DNA of 64,000 bases, taken from positions 1-64,000 of the forward strand of contig NZ_RCFQ01000002.1 of the NCBI RefSeq assembly GCF_003665155.1, written 5' to 3'. This document shows, in pieces, positions 18,137-26,473 of this stretch; the first letter of the stretch is position 1; the number at the start of each line of letters is the position of its first letter. The translations under genes were made by a program, and so were the position numbers. Under the pieces are notes generated by a model that did no database searches, was not told where the DNA came from, and worked only from the letters and a program-made list of their open reading frames with translations. This DNA comes from Mariprofundus sp. EBB-1. GTDB lineage: Bacteria > Pseudomonadota > Zetaproteobacteria > Mariprofundales > Mariprofundaceae.

Positions 18137-18919
18137 TTATCCGAAACGGCCGGTAATGTAATCTTCAGTCTTTTGATTGGCTGGCGCTGTGAAAATGGTG
18201 TGTGTATCCGCAAACTCGATCACGTTACCAAGGTAAAAATATGCTGTGTAGTCAGATACGCGTGCTGCTTGCTGCATATTATGGGTGACGATAACGATGG
18301 TGTAGTCTTTCTTTAGTTCATCCATTAACTCTTCTATTTTAGCCGTAGCAATGGGGTCGAGGGCGGAGCAGGGCTCATCCATCAGAATTACATCGGGTTC
18401 TACTGCAATGGTGCGGGCGATGCAGAGGCGCTGCTGCTGGCCACCGGAGAGCGCTGTGCCCGGTTGTTGCAGCTTGTCTTTCACTTCATCCCAGATGCTG
18501 GCTTTTCTTAATGAGGACTCAACAAGCTCATCCATATCAGGGCCATCGTTAACCAGACCGTGAATACGCGGGGCGTATGCAATATTTTCATAAATGCTTT
18601 TAGGGAACGGGTTGGGTTTCTGGAATACCATGCCAACATGGGTGCGCAGTTGCACTACATCCACTTCAGGTGCATAAATATTTTGACCTTCAAGCAGGAT
18701 TTCACCCTCAATACGGCATGACGGAATGCGATCATTCATACGGTTCATGGTGCGTAAGAAGGTCGATTTTCCGCAACCGGACGGGCCGATAAAAGCGGTA
18801 ACTTTACCGCTCAATATATCCAGATCGATGCCGTGCAGGGCCTCAAAGTCACCATACCAGAGCTTCAGGTCACGGATGCTTATCTTGGTTTCGTTGTTTG
18901 TATTGTTGCCAGTACTCAT
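18137..18919 (-). CDS. pstB: Phosphate ABC transporter ATP-binding protein
   Basis: A 260-residue PstB. Walker [10 protein letters not shown] is at about 44-52, the Q-loop is in [17 protein letters not shown], the ABC signature is LSGGQQQR, and Walker B is [13 protein letters not shown]. The spacing and the KPNPFP block are diagnostic of PstB among ABC ATPases. It energises high-affinity phosphate import through PstA and PstC. The order on the minus strand is pstS, pstC, pstA, pstB, phoU. Confidence 0.97.
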   Translation of the reverse strand: MSTGNNTNNETKISIRDLKLWYGDFEALHGIDLDILSGKVTAFIGPSGCGKSTFLRTMNRMNDRIPSCRIEGEILLEGQNIYAPEVDVVQLRTHVGMVFQKPNPFPKSIYENIAYAPRIHGLVNDGPDMDELVESSLRKASIWDEVKDKLQQPGTALSGGQQQRLCIARTIAVEPDVILMDEPCSALDPIATAKIEELMDELKKDYTIVIVTHNMQQAARVSDYTAYFYLGNVIEFADTHTIFTAPANQKTEDYITGRFG

Positions 18920-18950
18920 GTTTCCTCACATGTTTGTTGCATACGATATA

Positions 18951-20231
18951 TCACCATGATTGTTGTGAACGATTTCTAAGCTTAACTGCCAGCGCATTCA
19001 GGCTTAGCAGAACCGCCAATAGTACAAGAATACCCGCCGCAGTGCGTTCACCATAACCGCGCATGGATTCCGTTGACCATGTATAGATTTGTGCAGGTAA
19101 TACCGTAGTTGCATCTAAAATTGTTGTAGGCGCTTCAGGGATATACGCCATCATGCCGACAATAATCAAAGGTGCTGTTTCACCCATAGCCTGCGCCAGT
19201 CCAATGATGGATCCTGTTAAGATGCCCGGCATGGCCAGTGGCAAGACATGGTGCCAGGCTGTTTGTAAATTTGATGCGCCAAGTCCATAGGCTGCTTCGC
19301 GAATCGATTCAGGTACAGCGCGCAGGGCGGCACGGGTAGTGATAATGATGACCGGCAGTGTCATCAGCGCCAGTGTCAGGCCGCCGGCAAGGGCAGATGA
19401 GCGTGGCACACCAAAAAAGCTAATGAAGATGGCTAGTCCCAACAGGCCATAGAGGATCGACGGGATGGCGGCCAGATTGTTGATGTTCACTTCAACCATA
19501 CGGGTGAAACGGTTGTCTTCGGCAAACTCTTCGAGATAAATAGCGGTCATCACACCAATAGGTACAGCAACCAGCATGGTGATCAACAGGGTGAATACGG
19601 TACCAACGGATGCTGCCAGAATACCGGCATATTCAGGTAGCTTGGAGTCGCCATTGGTGAACAGTGTAGTGTTGAATACAGTGCGTATTTTGCCATCTTT
19701 GAGCATGGCATCGACAGTGCGCCGATGCTTGGATTTCAGGCCATGGCCATCATGTTGTTTGATATATTGATCTACCCGGCTGTCTGCAAGCACCCACAAT
19801 TCAGCGCTGCTACCCATCAGTTCAGGGTGTGCTTTCATATATGCAGGCAAACTGCGCAACCAGGCCCGGCTGACGACACCACGCATTTTTTTATCGATAG
19901 CTTTATTATAGTTTTTGCTGGCAGCCTCGGAGTAATGAATGGTGGCTAGCACTTCTGTTTCATCAAAGGCAGGCAATGCCTTACCAATGATATCAACAAA
20001 AAAGAAGACCAAAAAGGCCAGAGCCAATGCGATAGCTGCAAAGCCATAAAAATGAAAACGGGCATCGGCGCGTTCGCGTTTGCGTTGATGCGGACTTTTG
20101 TGTTCATTCATAAAGCTCGGTGTGGTCTTACCTGCTTCGGTATTGTTTAAATCGTTGGCCATGGTTGTTGTATCCATTTTTGCATCATTGTTCGTATGCA
20201 TAGCAATATCCGCTTCCGCTGTTTTATTCAT
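18951..20231 (-). CDS. pstA: Phosphate ABC transporter permease PstA
   Basis: A 426-residue PstA, longer than the roughly 295-residue E. coli form. Residues 1-60 are a polar cytoplasmic extension. A roughly 125-residue segment of the DUF3333 type lies between the first membrane helix and the permease core. The core (from about 210) shows the binding-protein-dependent transport motif near EAAYGLGASNLQTAWHHVLP. The long form is known from many Proteobacteria. Its start overlaps the end of pstC by eight bases. Confidence 0.93.
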   Translation of the reverse strand: MNKTAEADIAMHTNNDAKMDTTTMANDLNNTEAGKTTPSFMNEHKSPHQRKRERADARFHFYGFAAIALALAFLVFFFVDIIGKALPAFDETEVLATIHYSEAASKNYNKAIDKKMRGVVSRAWLRSLPAYMKAHPELMGSSAELWVLADSRVDQYIKQHDGHGLKSKHRRTVDAMLKDGKIRTVFNTTLFTNGDSKLPEYAGILAASVGTVFTLLITMLVAVPIGVMTAIYLEEFAEDNRFTRMVEVNINNLAAIPSILYGLLGLAIFISFFGVPRSSALAGGLTLALMTLPVIIITTRAALRAVPESIREAAYGLGASNLQTAWHHVLPLAMPGILTGSIIGLAQAMGETAPLIIVGMMAYIPEAPTTILDATTVLPAQIYTWSTESMRGYGERTAAGILVLLAVLLSLNALAVKLRNRSQQSW

Positions 20232-21465
20232 AACGCTGCCTGAACTTTCGAACCACTATGGTTGACACAATGTTAAGCATGAGGGTGATGATGAGCAGTA
20301 CCAGGCCGAGCGCAAAGGCCGACAGGGTGAAGGCGGAGTCAAATTCCTGATCGCCGGTAAGTGCCTCGACTATTTTTACGGTTACGGTAGTCATGCCTTC
20401 CAATGGATTGGCTGTAAGGTTGGGGCGAAGGCCGGCAGCCATGACCACAATCATGGTTTCACCGATGGCGCGAGATACGGCCAGCAAACATGCGGCGACA
20501 ATGCCCGGAAATGCAGCAGGCAATACAATGTGGCGAATGGTTTCTGCTTTGGTAGTACCCAGTGCCAATGAGCCATCCCGCATTGATTGTGGAACAGCAC
20601 GAATAACATCATCAGAGAGTGAAGAGATAAACGGGATAATCATGATACCCATAATCAGGCCCGGAGCCAGGGCATTGGTGTAGTCTGCTTCCAGTCCAAA
20701 GGAGTGGGCAATTTCTACTATGATAGGGCTGATGGTAATCGCGGCAAAGAAGCCATACACGACAGTAGGGATGCCTGCCAATATCTCCAATAGCGGTTTC
20801 AGACGACCGCGCGAAGCGTGACTGGCATATTCAGACATATAAATGGCGGCAAACAGACCAATGGGAATGGCTACCAACATAGCGATCAGGGTGATCATGA
20901 AGGTGCCTGCAAAAATTGGCAGGGAACCAAACATGAGAGGGCCAACAGATTCAGCGCGTCCTGCACCAATCAAAAAGGCTGTGTCAGGCTGCCATTGGGT
21001 GCCGGTGATGAAATCCCATACAGGTACAACCTGGAAGAAACGGATGGATTCAAAAATGACGGATAATACAATGCCGAGCGTAGTGAGAATAGAGATGATT
21101 GCAGCACTTAGCAGCACACCACGCATCACTTTTTCAACAGCAGGGCGGGCGCGGAAATCTGCCTTGATATGACCTAGTGCAAACCACATACCAGCACCGC
21201 CAAGTGCAAATGCTGTTGCTAATAACATGGTGGCAGGAACACTGAATAGGTGAAATAGATGCCCAATACTGAATATTAAGGATGTAGCCAGAGCAGGTAG
21301 CGCCACCCAGATAACCGTGTACCAACCATAAAAGCCGGGGCGAGAGTGCATTCGAATATTATTTTTTTCTGAAGTGATGGCTTTGCCACGGGCTAAAAAG
21401 TAAGCCATAGCTGAGAGCGGCAACAGGCCGCCAAAAAACCAGAGAAATAGATCAGCAATGCTCAT
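20224..21465 (-). CDS. pstC: Phosphate ABC transporter permease PstC
   Basis: A 413-residue PstC with an extended N-terminal part carrying extra membrane helices before the conserved permease core. The core motif DGSLALGTTKAETIRHIVLP lies near residue 300, followed by SRAIGETMIVVMAAG. It pairs with PstA to form the channel. It is separated from the upstream pstS gene by a 120-base gap holding a strong hairpin. Confidence 0.93.
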   Translation of the reverse strand: MSIADLFLWFFGGLLPLSAMAYFLARGKAITSEKNNIRMHSRPGFYGWYTVIWVALPALATSLIFSIGHLFHLFSVPATMLLATAFALGGAGMWFALGHIKADFRARPAVEKVMRGVLLSAAIISILTTLGIVLSVIFESIRFFQVVPVWDFITGTQWQPDTAFLIGAGRAESVGPLMFGSLPIFAGTFMITLIAMLVAIPIGLFAAIYMSEYASHASRGRLKPLLEILAGIPTVVYGFFAAITISPIIVEIAHSFGLEADYTNALAPGLIMGIMIIPFISSLSDDVIRAVPQSMRDGSLALGTTKAETIRHIVLPAAFPGIVAACLLAVSRAIGETMIVVMAAGLRPNLTANPLEGMTTVTVKIVEALTGDQEFDSAFTLSAFALGLVLLIITLMLNIVSTIVVRKFRQRYE

Positions 21466-21520
21466 GGGTATGGTGTAACTCCAGTTTTTTTATCTTTATA
21501 AATCTTGCTGTTAAAGAAAA

Positions 21521-21546
21521 ACTGACCGGAGCGAGCTCCGGTCAGT
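21521..21546 (-). terminator. Hairpin terminator/attenuator between pstS and pstC
   Basis: A perfect 12-pair GC-rich stem with a two-base spacer is followed on the minus strand by a T-rich tract. It lies 40 bases after the pstS stop and 55 bases before pstC. Partial termination or 3'-end protection here would give more PstS than membrane components. Confidence 0.8.
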
Positions 21547-21586
21547 TATCTAAGGCTGAAATAGTATTACTTTAAGAGGTGTTTGT

Positions 21587-22642
21587 TTAGTGCTTTTTCT
21601 TAAAAACTGATGGAGTCATGCGAGTGAGCTCTTTCAGGTTTGAACGATATTTAGCACGCATCTCTTTAGGCAACGGGATCAGACCGATATCAGCACATTC
21701 GCCTTCATCACCAATCATCTGTTCGCTCATAAACAGGTTGGCATATTCGAGCATGCCAGGAACCTTGTTGATATGAGACTGTTTGATGTAGAAGTACAAT
21801 GAACGCGATAGTTTGTAAGAACCGTTCTGAACTGTTTCAGGTGCAGGAGCGATGCCTTCGATTGTTGCTGCTGCAATGCTGTCGCTGTTTTCAGCCAGGT
21901 AGCTATAACCGAAGATACCCAGTGCCTGTGTGTCTTTAGCCAGTTTCTGAACGATCAGGTTGTCATTTTCACCGGATGGAACATAAACGCCGTCCTGACG
22001 GATTTTGTGGAACTTCTTGTATTGTTTGTTTTTTACTTTGTCCGCTTTATACAGGTCAGTGTAAACATCCATATGCTTGGTGATGTGTTTGAGGATCATG
22101 TCTTCAAATGCATCACGCGTACCGGAAGATGCTGGTGGGCCATAGATGGTGATTTTACGATGTGGCAGTTTTGCATTGATTTCATTCCAGTAGTGATACG
22201 GGTTTGCAACCAGGCTCTTGCCATCTTTGCTTGGTACTTCTGCAGCTACTGCCAGCATCATTTCCTTACGGGTAAGGTCTAATGCAGCTGTAGATTTAGC
22301 CTGTGCGATGGCAATGCCGTCATAACCAACAACCATTTCAGTGATGTATTTAACACCGTTTTTCTGACATTTTTTGAACTCTTTGGCTTTCATGCGACGT
22401 GATGCATTGGTAATGTCAGGCGTGTCCATACCGTTGCCAGCGCAGAACAATTTCATGCCGCCACCGGAACCGGTTGATTCAACTACAGGAGTTGTGAATT
22501 TTGTTGTTGAACCCAATGCTTCAGCAGAATAACTGGAGAATGGGTAAACTGTTGATGAACCAACAATTTTAATTTGTTCGCGCGCTTCAACTGCATGGGC
22601 AGCGATGAGCAGTGTTGCTGTTGCCAGTATAATTCGTTTCAC
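21587..22642 (-). CDS. pstS: Phosphate-binding periplasmic protein PstS
   Basis: A 351-residue secreted PstS. A typical signal peptide (residues 1-20, ending VEA) precedes REQIKIVGSSTVYPFS, where the phosphate-binding serine and threonine sit. Further ligand regions are ESTGSGGGMKLFC and PPASSGTRDAF near residue 165. The start is GTG 22642 with GGAG nine bases upstream. It is the first gene of the pst cluster and follows the porin gene in the same direction, with a terminator between. Confidence 0.94.
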   Translation of the reverse strand: MKRIILATATLLIAAHAVEAREQIKIVGSSTVYPFSSYSAEALGSTTKFTTPVVESTGSGGGMKLFCAGNGMDTPDITNASRRMKAKEFKKCQKNGVKYITEMVVGYDGIAIAQAKSTAALDLTRKEMMLAVAAEVPSKDGKSLVANPYHYWNEINAKLPHRKITIYGPPASSGTRDAFEDMILKHITKHMDVYTDLYKADKVKNKQYKKFHKIRQDGVYVPSGENDNLIVQKLAKDTQALGIFGYSYLAENSDSIAAATIEGIAPAPETVQNGSYKLSRSLYFYIKQSHINKVPGMLEYANLFMSEQMIGDEGECADIGLIPLPKEMRAKYRSNLKELTRMTPSVFKKKH

Positions 22643-22706
22643 TAGTATTGCTCCGTCTTAATAAGATTTTTGTGATGATACATATTGAGATAGTGATGTT
22701 AGAAAT

Positions 22707-22736
22707 AAAAGGCTGGGGGGTGAGCCCCAGCCTTTT
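22707..22736 (-). terminator. Terminator between porin and pstS
   Basis: A 12-pair stem (707-718 with 725-736 of the 22 kb block, six-base loop) is followed on the minus strand by TTTTATTT. It ends the porin transcript, so pstS must have its own promoter in the roughly 60 bases that remain, or depend on read-through. I could not find a clear Pho box in that short stretch. Confidence 0.85.
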
Positions 22737-22747
22737 TGTTTGTGTGA

Positions 22748-23800
22748 CTAGAATTTAGTTTGAGTCCAAAGACCGAAACGTGTGGTTTTCTTACTGGTGA
22801 CGCCTGCAAGTTTTGTTGTTGCTTTATCAATACCTAACGCAAGAGTGACATGTTTAACAGGTGAGTATTCTACACCACCGGCAAAACGATTGGTCTTGGT
22901 GACAGATGCAGCATTGTCTTTTGTGAGTTCATAACGGCCGAATACACCGAAGCCGTTGCTGATTTTACTCCAGCCCCAGATAGCATACGCTTTCTCTTTT
23001 ACAGAGGTAGCTGTCGCAGTGGTTTTAACTCTGTTGTTGGTGTAGTTAGCACCAACGCGATAGTCGCTGCCTGAACCATAAGTGGTCATGATTTGGTACA
23101 ATGTGCTTTTCTTTTCAGCCAGGTTAGTTGGAACTCTTTTGGTTCCTTTATAGCCATCGCGGTATTGGAAATCTACGGTCATGCCTTTTACAGGGTACAG
23201 GCTGAATCTGGAGTCAATATCCATAGTCTTGCCAGTAACTGCAGGGTGACTATAGCCAGCTCCATTGGTGTACGTGACAAAATATTTTGCCATGCCATCA
23301 AACAACTTACCTTTCAGACCAATGCCAAGATCAGATGAAGCATCATAACCATTGGTATCAATCATGACTTTTGAGAAATAACGATGTTTCCAAAGTCCTT
23401 GCTCATAATCAATCCATGGTGTGTGGGACTGACCAATACGTAATACAGCAGCGTCGCCATACAACTTACCTTCCAGATATGCATATTTAAGAAAGATATT
23501 GTTGTTTTTCTTGTTCAGGTTGGGGTCAAGGTTGACATCAGTAGTGATGCGCATCATCCAATCAGAGTTAAATGAATATTTTGCAGTTAAGTAAGCGCGT
23601 TCAACGCGAGCGCCCAGGGTCTCTTTTGTAGTGGCGCCAGTTGAGTTGGTTTGTTTGAATGAGGTGATGTCTGAAAAGACCTTACCACCTAGTTTTAATT
23701 TACTGTCGCCATCGTCATAGACATTTACGCCGCCAGCCATTGCTGGAGCAGAGAATGCCAACATAGCGAGAGCAGAGATTGAACGAATAATTGCTTTCAA
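22748..23800 (-). CDS. Phosphate-type outer-membrane porin (OprP/OprO-like)
   Basis: A roughly 350-residue secreted beta-barrel. The start is TTG 23800, placed right after AGGAGA. This gives a clean signal peptide (KAIIRSISALAMLAFSAPAMA) where longer frames give none. The mature protein alternates polar and aromatic residues and ends in Phe (TRFGLWTQTKF), as outer-membrane porins do. The block DWMMRITTDVNLDP and overall length resemble phosphate-selective porins O and P. A Pho box 69 bases upstream and adjacency to pstS support phosphate uptake across the outer membrane. Selectivity itself is inferred. Confidence 0.82.
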   Translation of the reverse strand: MKAIIRSISALAMLAFSAPAMAGGVNVYDDGDSKLKLGGKVFSDITSFKQTNSTGATTKETLGARVERAYLTAKYSFNSDWMMRITTDVNLDPNLNKKNNNIFLKYAYLEGKLYGDAAVLRIGQSHTPWIDYEQGLWKHRYFSKVMIDTNGYDASSDLGIGLKGKLFDGMAKYFVTYTNGAGYSHPAVTGKTMDIDSRFSLYPVKGMTVDFQYRDGYKGTKRVPTNLAEKKSTLYQIMTTYGSGSDYRVGANYTNNRVKTTATATSVKEKAYAIWGWSKISNGFGVFGRYELTKDNAASVTKTNRFAGGVEYSPVKHVTLALGIDKATTKLAGVTSKKTTRFGLWTQTKF

Positions 23801-23868
23801 GTGTTTCTCCTGTTTTGTGGATGTAAATAAAATCTCTTTCGAGTTGCCGCGGATGGTAATGGCTCTTT

Positions 23869-23885
23869 GTGACATGCATATGACA
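23869..23885 (-). promoter_or_regulatory. Pho box for the porin gene
   Basis: On the minus strand, TGTCAT and TGTCAC occur as direct repeats 11 bases apart, the PhoB-box arrangement. The site lies about 69 bases upstream of the porin start codon. Confidence 0.7.
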
Positions 23886-23904
23886 TAAAGTCAGGCGTGT
23901 AGGT

Positions 23905-23922
23905 CTGTCACATGCATGTCAT
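23905..23922 (+). promoter_or_regulatory. Pho box for the cNMP-domain/phoBR genes
   Basis: CTGTCAC and TGTCAT form direct repeats at 11-base spacing on the plus strand, 50 bases before the start of the gene at 23972. It mirrors the minus-strand box 20 bases away, so PhoB probably activates both divergent transcripts, including its own. Confidence 0.7.
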
Positions 23923-23971
23923 ATCTATGGGTGAGAATAGCTCTATTCTTAATTTGTAAAGAGAGGTCTAT

Positions 23972-24499
23972 ATGTATATAAATCATGCCACTCAGGCAGA
24001 GCTTACAGAAGCTTTTGCCGCGACTCGAATGGCAGGTCCTTTATTTCATCAGTTTTGTGCGCTACCCGTCTGTGAGAAAATGCAGCCTGAAGAATGTATG
24101 CAGCTATTTCACTGTTTTGATGTTGTTGCCGTGAGTGCGGGTGAGGTGATTTATGAAGCAGATAGTAAGTCTGACAACACCATTCGTTTGATTGTTGAGG
24201 GGAGGGCTGAAGTATCCAGTTCCTTGATGAGTATATATGGTCATCTTGGTGCAGGGGATCTGTTTGGCTTGTTCTCTTTTTTAGATGAAGATCGACTGCA
24301 TTCAGGTACGGTCAAGGCTGAGTCGGATATGATATTACTCTGTATTAACCGTGATTATTTTAATCTGATTACCGTTGAAGATGCTAAACTCGGTAATTTG
24401 TTATTACGCTCGATGTTTCGTTTGTTATCACATATGTCGTTGAAAATGGAAAATGAATACGTTGCCATGCGCCATTATATTGCAGGGAGGCATGGCTGA
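23972..24499 (+). CDS. Cyclic-nucleotide-binding-domain protein without DNA-binding domain
   Basis: A 175-residue protein with a single CRP/cNMP-type beta-barrel domain at about 50-140 (VSAGEVIYEADSKSD, LIVEGRAEVSS, GAGDLFGLFSFLDE). It ends in a helix without the helix-turn-helix that CRP-family regulators carry. The canonical phosphate-binding cassette is degenerate, so cyclic-nucleotide binding is doubtful. It shares a Pho-box promoter with phoB and its stop overlaps the phoB start (TGATG), which points to a role in phosphate signalling. No specific function is known to me. Confidence 0.75.
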   Translation: MYINHATQAELTEAFAATRMAGPLFHQFCALPVCEKMQPEECMQLFHCFDVVAVSAGEVIYEADSKSDNTIRLIVEGRAEVSSSLMSIYGHLGAGDLFGLFSFLDEDRLHSGTVKAESDMILLCINRDYFNLITVEDAKLGNLLLRSMFRLLSHMSLKMENEYVAMRHYIAGRHG

Positions 24500-25251
24500 T
24501 GCTAGAGATGCGGCATGGAAATTTTCTGTATAGTGATCTTATGACACAAAACCCGGATACGATCAGTGCCGATATTCTTATAGTTGAGGATGAAGCGCCT
24601 ATTGCCAGATTAATGTCGCTGCATTTGCAGGCGGCTGGATATTCTACCCATGTGTGTGACGATGGAGATCTTGCGCTGGCGGCATTGCGGGATGGCAACT
24701 GGCGTCTGGTGGTGCTTGATCGCATGTTACCCGGAGCTAACGGCATGAAAATCTTGCGATGGATCAAAGGTTCATCGACCAAAGCCAATACGCCTGTGTT
24801 GATGGTGACCGCGCTAGGCATGTCATCAGAACGCGTTCAGGGCTTGAATGACGGGGCTGATGATTATTTACCTAAACCGTTTGAGCCGGATGAGTTGGTG
24901 GCACGAGCAAGGGCGTTGTTGCGGCGAAGTCGGGTGGTGGAAACAGGACGTACAGATAGCGAGTTCATCAAGTTAGACCCTGATGTGCCGGTGGTGTTTG
25001 AAGGCAATCAACGCGTTGAACTGCGCCCGATGGAATATAAATTGTTGAAATTGTTAATGGATAAACCCGGTAAAACCAGAAGCCGTGATTATTTGCTGGA
25101 TCATGTCTGGGGGCATGAAGTGTTTGTGGAAGAGCGCACGGTGGATGTGACAGTGAAACGGTTGCGTAAGGCAATGGATACTTTGGGTCGGAAAAAATGC
25201 ATTGAAACCGTCCGTGGTATGGGCTATCGCTTTGTGATGCCCAATGAATAA
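24499..25251 (+). CDS. phoB: Phosphate regulon response regulator PhoB
   Basis: A 250-residue OmpR/PhoB-family regulator. The receiver domain has the acidic pair VEDE near residue 30, the phospho-acceptor aspartate at 74 (VLDRMLPG) and the conserved lysine in YLPKPFEPDEL. A winged-helix DNA-binding domain follows from about 155 (LRPMEYKLLKLLMDKPG, then RTVDVTVKRLRKAM). ATG 24499 has GGGAGG eight bases upstream and overlaps the previous stop. Its identity as PhoB rests on phoR downstream and the adjacent pst genes. Confidence 0.92.
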   Translation: MLEMRHGNFLYSDLMTQNPDTISADILIVEDEAPIARLMSLHLQAAGYSTHVCDDGDLALAALRDGNWRLVVLDRMLPGANGMKILRWIKGSSTKANTPVLMVTALGMSSERVQGLNDGADDYLPKPFEPDELVARARALLRRSRVVETGRTDSEFIKLDPDVPVVFEGNQRVELRPMEYKLLKLLMDKPGKTRSRDYLLDHVWGHEVFVEERTVDVTVKRLRKAMDTLGRKKCIETVRGMGYRFVMPNE

Positions 25252-25288
25252 CGCACGTGAATAAAACTGTTGTCATGCGTGTTCAGTA

Positions 25289-26464
25289 ATGGATGCCACA
25301 TGGTTTTCTTTGTTGATTGCTGCCGGTGCACTGTTCTATGCACTTCGCATGCGCCGGCAATTGCACTCCTATAAGCTTAAGCTTAATCAATTAAAAGAGC
25401 ATCAGCATCTGCTGGAGCCTGATTTGGCCGATGGTGAAAGGCTTGATGCGCTACTTGTCTCTATGAATGAAGTGGTGTTTCGTCTGGATGCGTCAGGGCA
25501 TGTTGTTGGCGCTAATGCACAAGCAGAAGAGATGTTCTCAATGCGGAGCGCTGCGTATCCAGTATCACTGAGACAAGTGTATCGTGAAAGTGACTGGCAT
25601 GAAGCCTTTCAAAAGGCCTTGGATGCGCTGCCTGAGCACCACTGTTTACCTGATATGAAGCTCTCCCATGTTGCTTTAGCACCGAGAATTGCCGAGTTAA
25701 ATGCCGGTCATATGCTGTTGTTATGTGTGGATGTGACAGAACAACGCAGGCTGGAGAAACAGCGTAGAACCTTTTTGTCTAATTTAATGCATGATCTGAA
25801 AACGCCGCTGACATCCTTGTTGGGCTACGCCCGTAGCATGGATCGTTTCGGTGATGATGTTGATTTTAGAAAAGAAGCTGCTCATGTGATTGCAGATGAA
25901 GCCAAGCATGTAAATCATCTGCTCGATGCGTTGTTGACCTTGGATCAGATCGAGTTTTCGGGAAGAGATGCTTCTGCATCATGCCAATCCAGGCCGGTTT
26001 TGCAGCTTGTGAGTGATATGTTGGCTCCGCAATGTGTTGAAAAACATATTGAGCTTGTGTGTGAATATGGCCCGGATGCTGAGCTTGCAATGATGGATGA
26101 TGAGTTGGAAAGGATCATTACCAACCTGCTATCTAATGCTGTGAACTATTCTCCAGAAGATGGGCAGGTTCGCTTAACGCTTAGCGTTAATGAGCAGCGT
26201 TGCACTATTGTGATTGAAGATCAGGGTGAGGGTATTCCTGAAAAAGATCTGTCCAGAGTAACCGAGCGTTTTTACCGGGTGGATAAGGCCCGCACGCGAA
26301 AAAATGGTGGCCATGGCTTGGGTTTGGCTATTGTAAAAGAATTGGCAGAAAAGAATGGTGGCGAGCTGACACTTTCGAATCGGCGCGATCAGTCCGGTGG
26401 CGCATCCAGGGGATTGCAGGCTAAGCTTGTATTACCTTTAGCTGAAGCGACTGCGGCATCTTGA
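25289..26464 (+). CDS. phoR: Phosphate regulon sensor histidine kinase PhoR
   Basis: A 391-residue kinase. One N-terminal membrane segment (residues 4-20) is followed by a PAS domain at about 50-145, a HisKA domain with FLSNLMHDLKTPLTSLLGY (phospho-acceptor histidine at about 168), and an ATPase domain with N (NLLSNAVNYS), G1 (EDQGEGIPE) and G2 (GGHGLGLAIVKEL) boxes. There is no periplasmic sensor domain, as expected for PhoR, which senses through Pst and PhoU. It follows phoB by 37 bases. Confidence 0.9.
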   Translation: MDATWFSLLIAAGALFYALRMRRQLHSYKLKLNQLKEHQHLLEPDLADGERLDALLVSMNEVVFRLDASGHVVGANAQAEEMFSMRSAAYPVSLRQVYRESDWHEAFQKALDALPEHHCLPDMKLSHVALAPRIAELNAGHMLLLCVDVTEQRRLEKQRRTFLSNLMHDLKTPLTSLLGYARSMDRFGDDVDFRKEAAHVIADEAKHVNHLLDALLTLDQIEFSGRDASASCQSRPVLQLVSDMLAPQCVEKHIELVCEYGPDAELAMMDDELERIITNLLSNAVNYSPEDGQVRLTLSVNEQRCTIVIEDQGEGIPEKDLSRVTERFYRVDKARTRKNGGHGLGLAIVKELAEKNGGELTLSNRRDQSGGASRGLQAKLVLPLAEATAAS

Positions 26465-26473
26465 GCGTTTACT

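Noticed and set aside
22643-22706. Pho box directly before pstS
   Set aside because: Only weak TATC repeats at the wrong spacing (12 bases) are present, so I did not call a site although one is expected.
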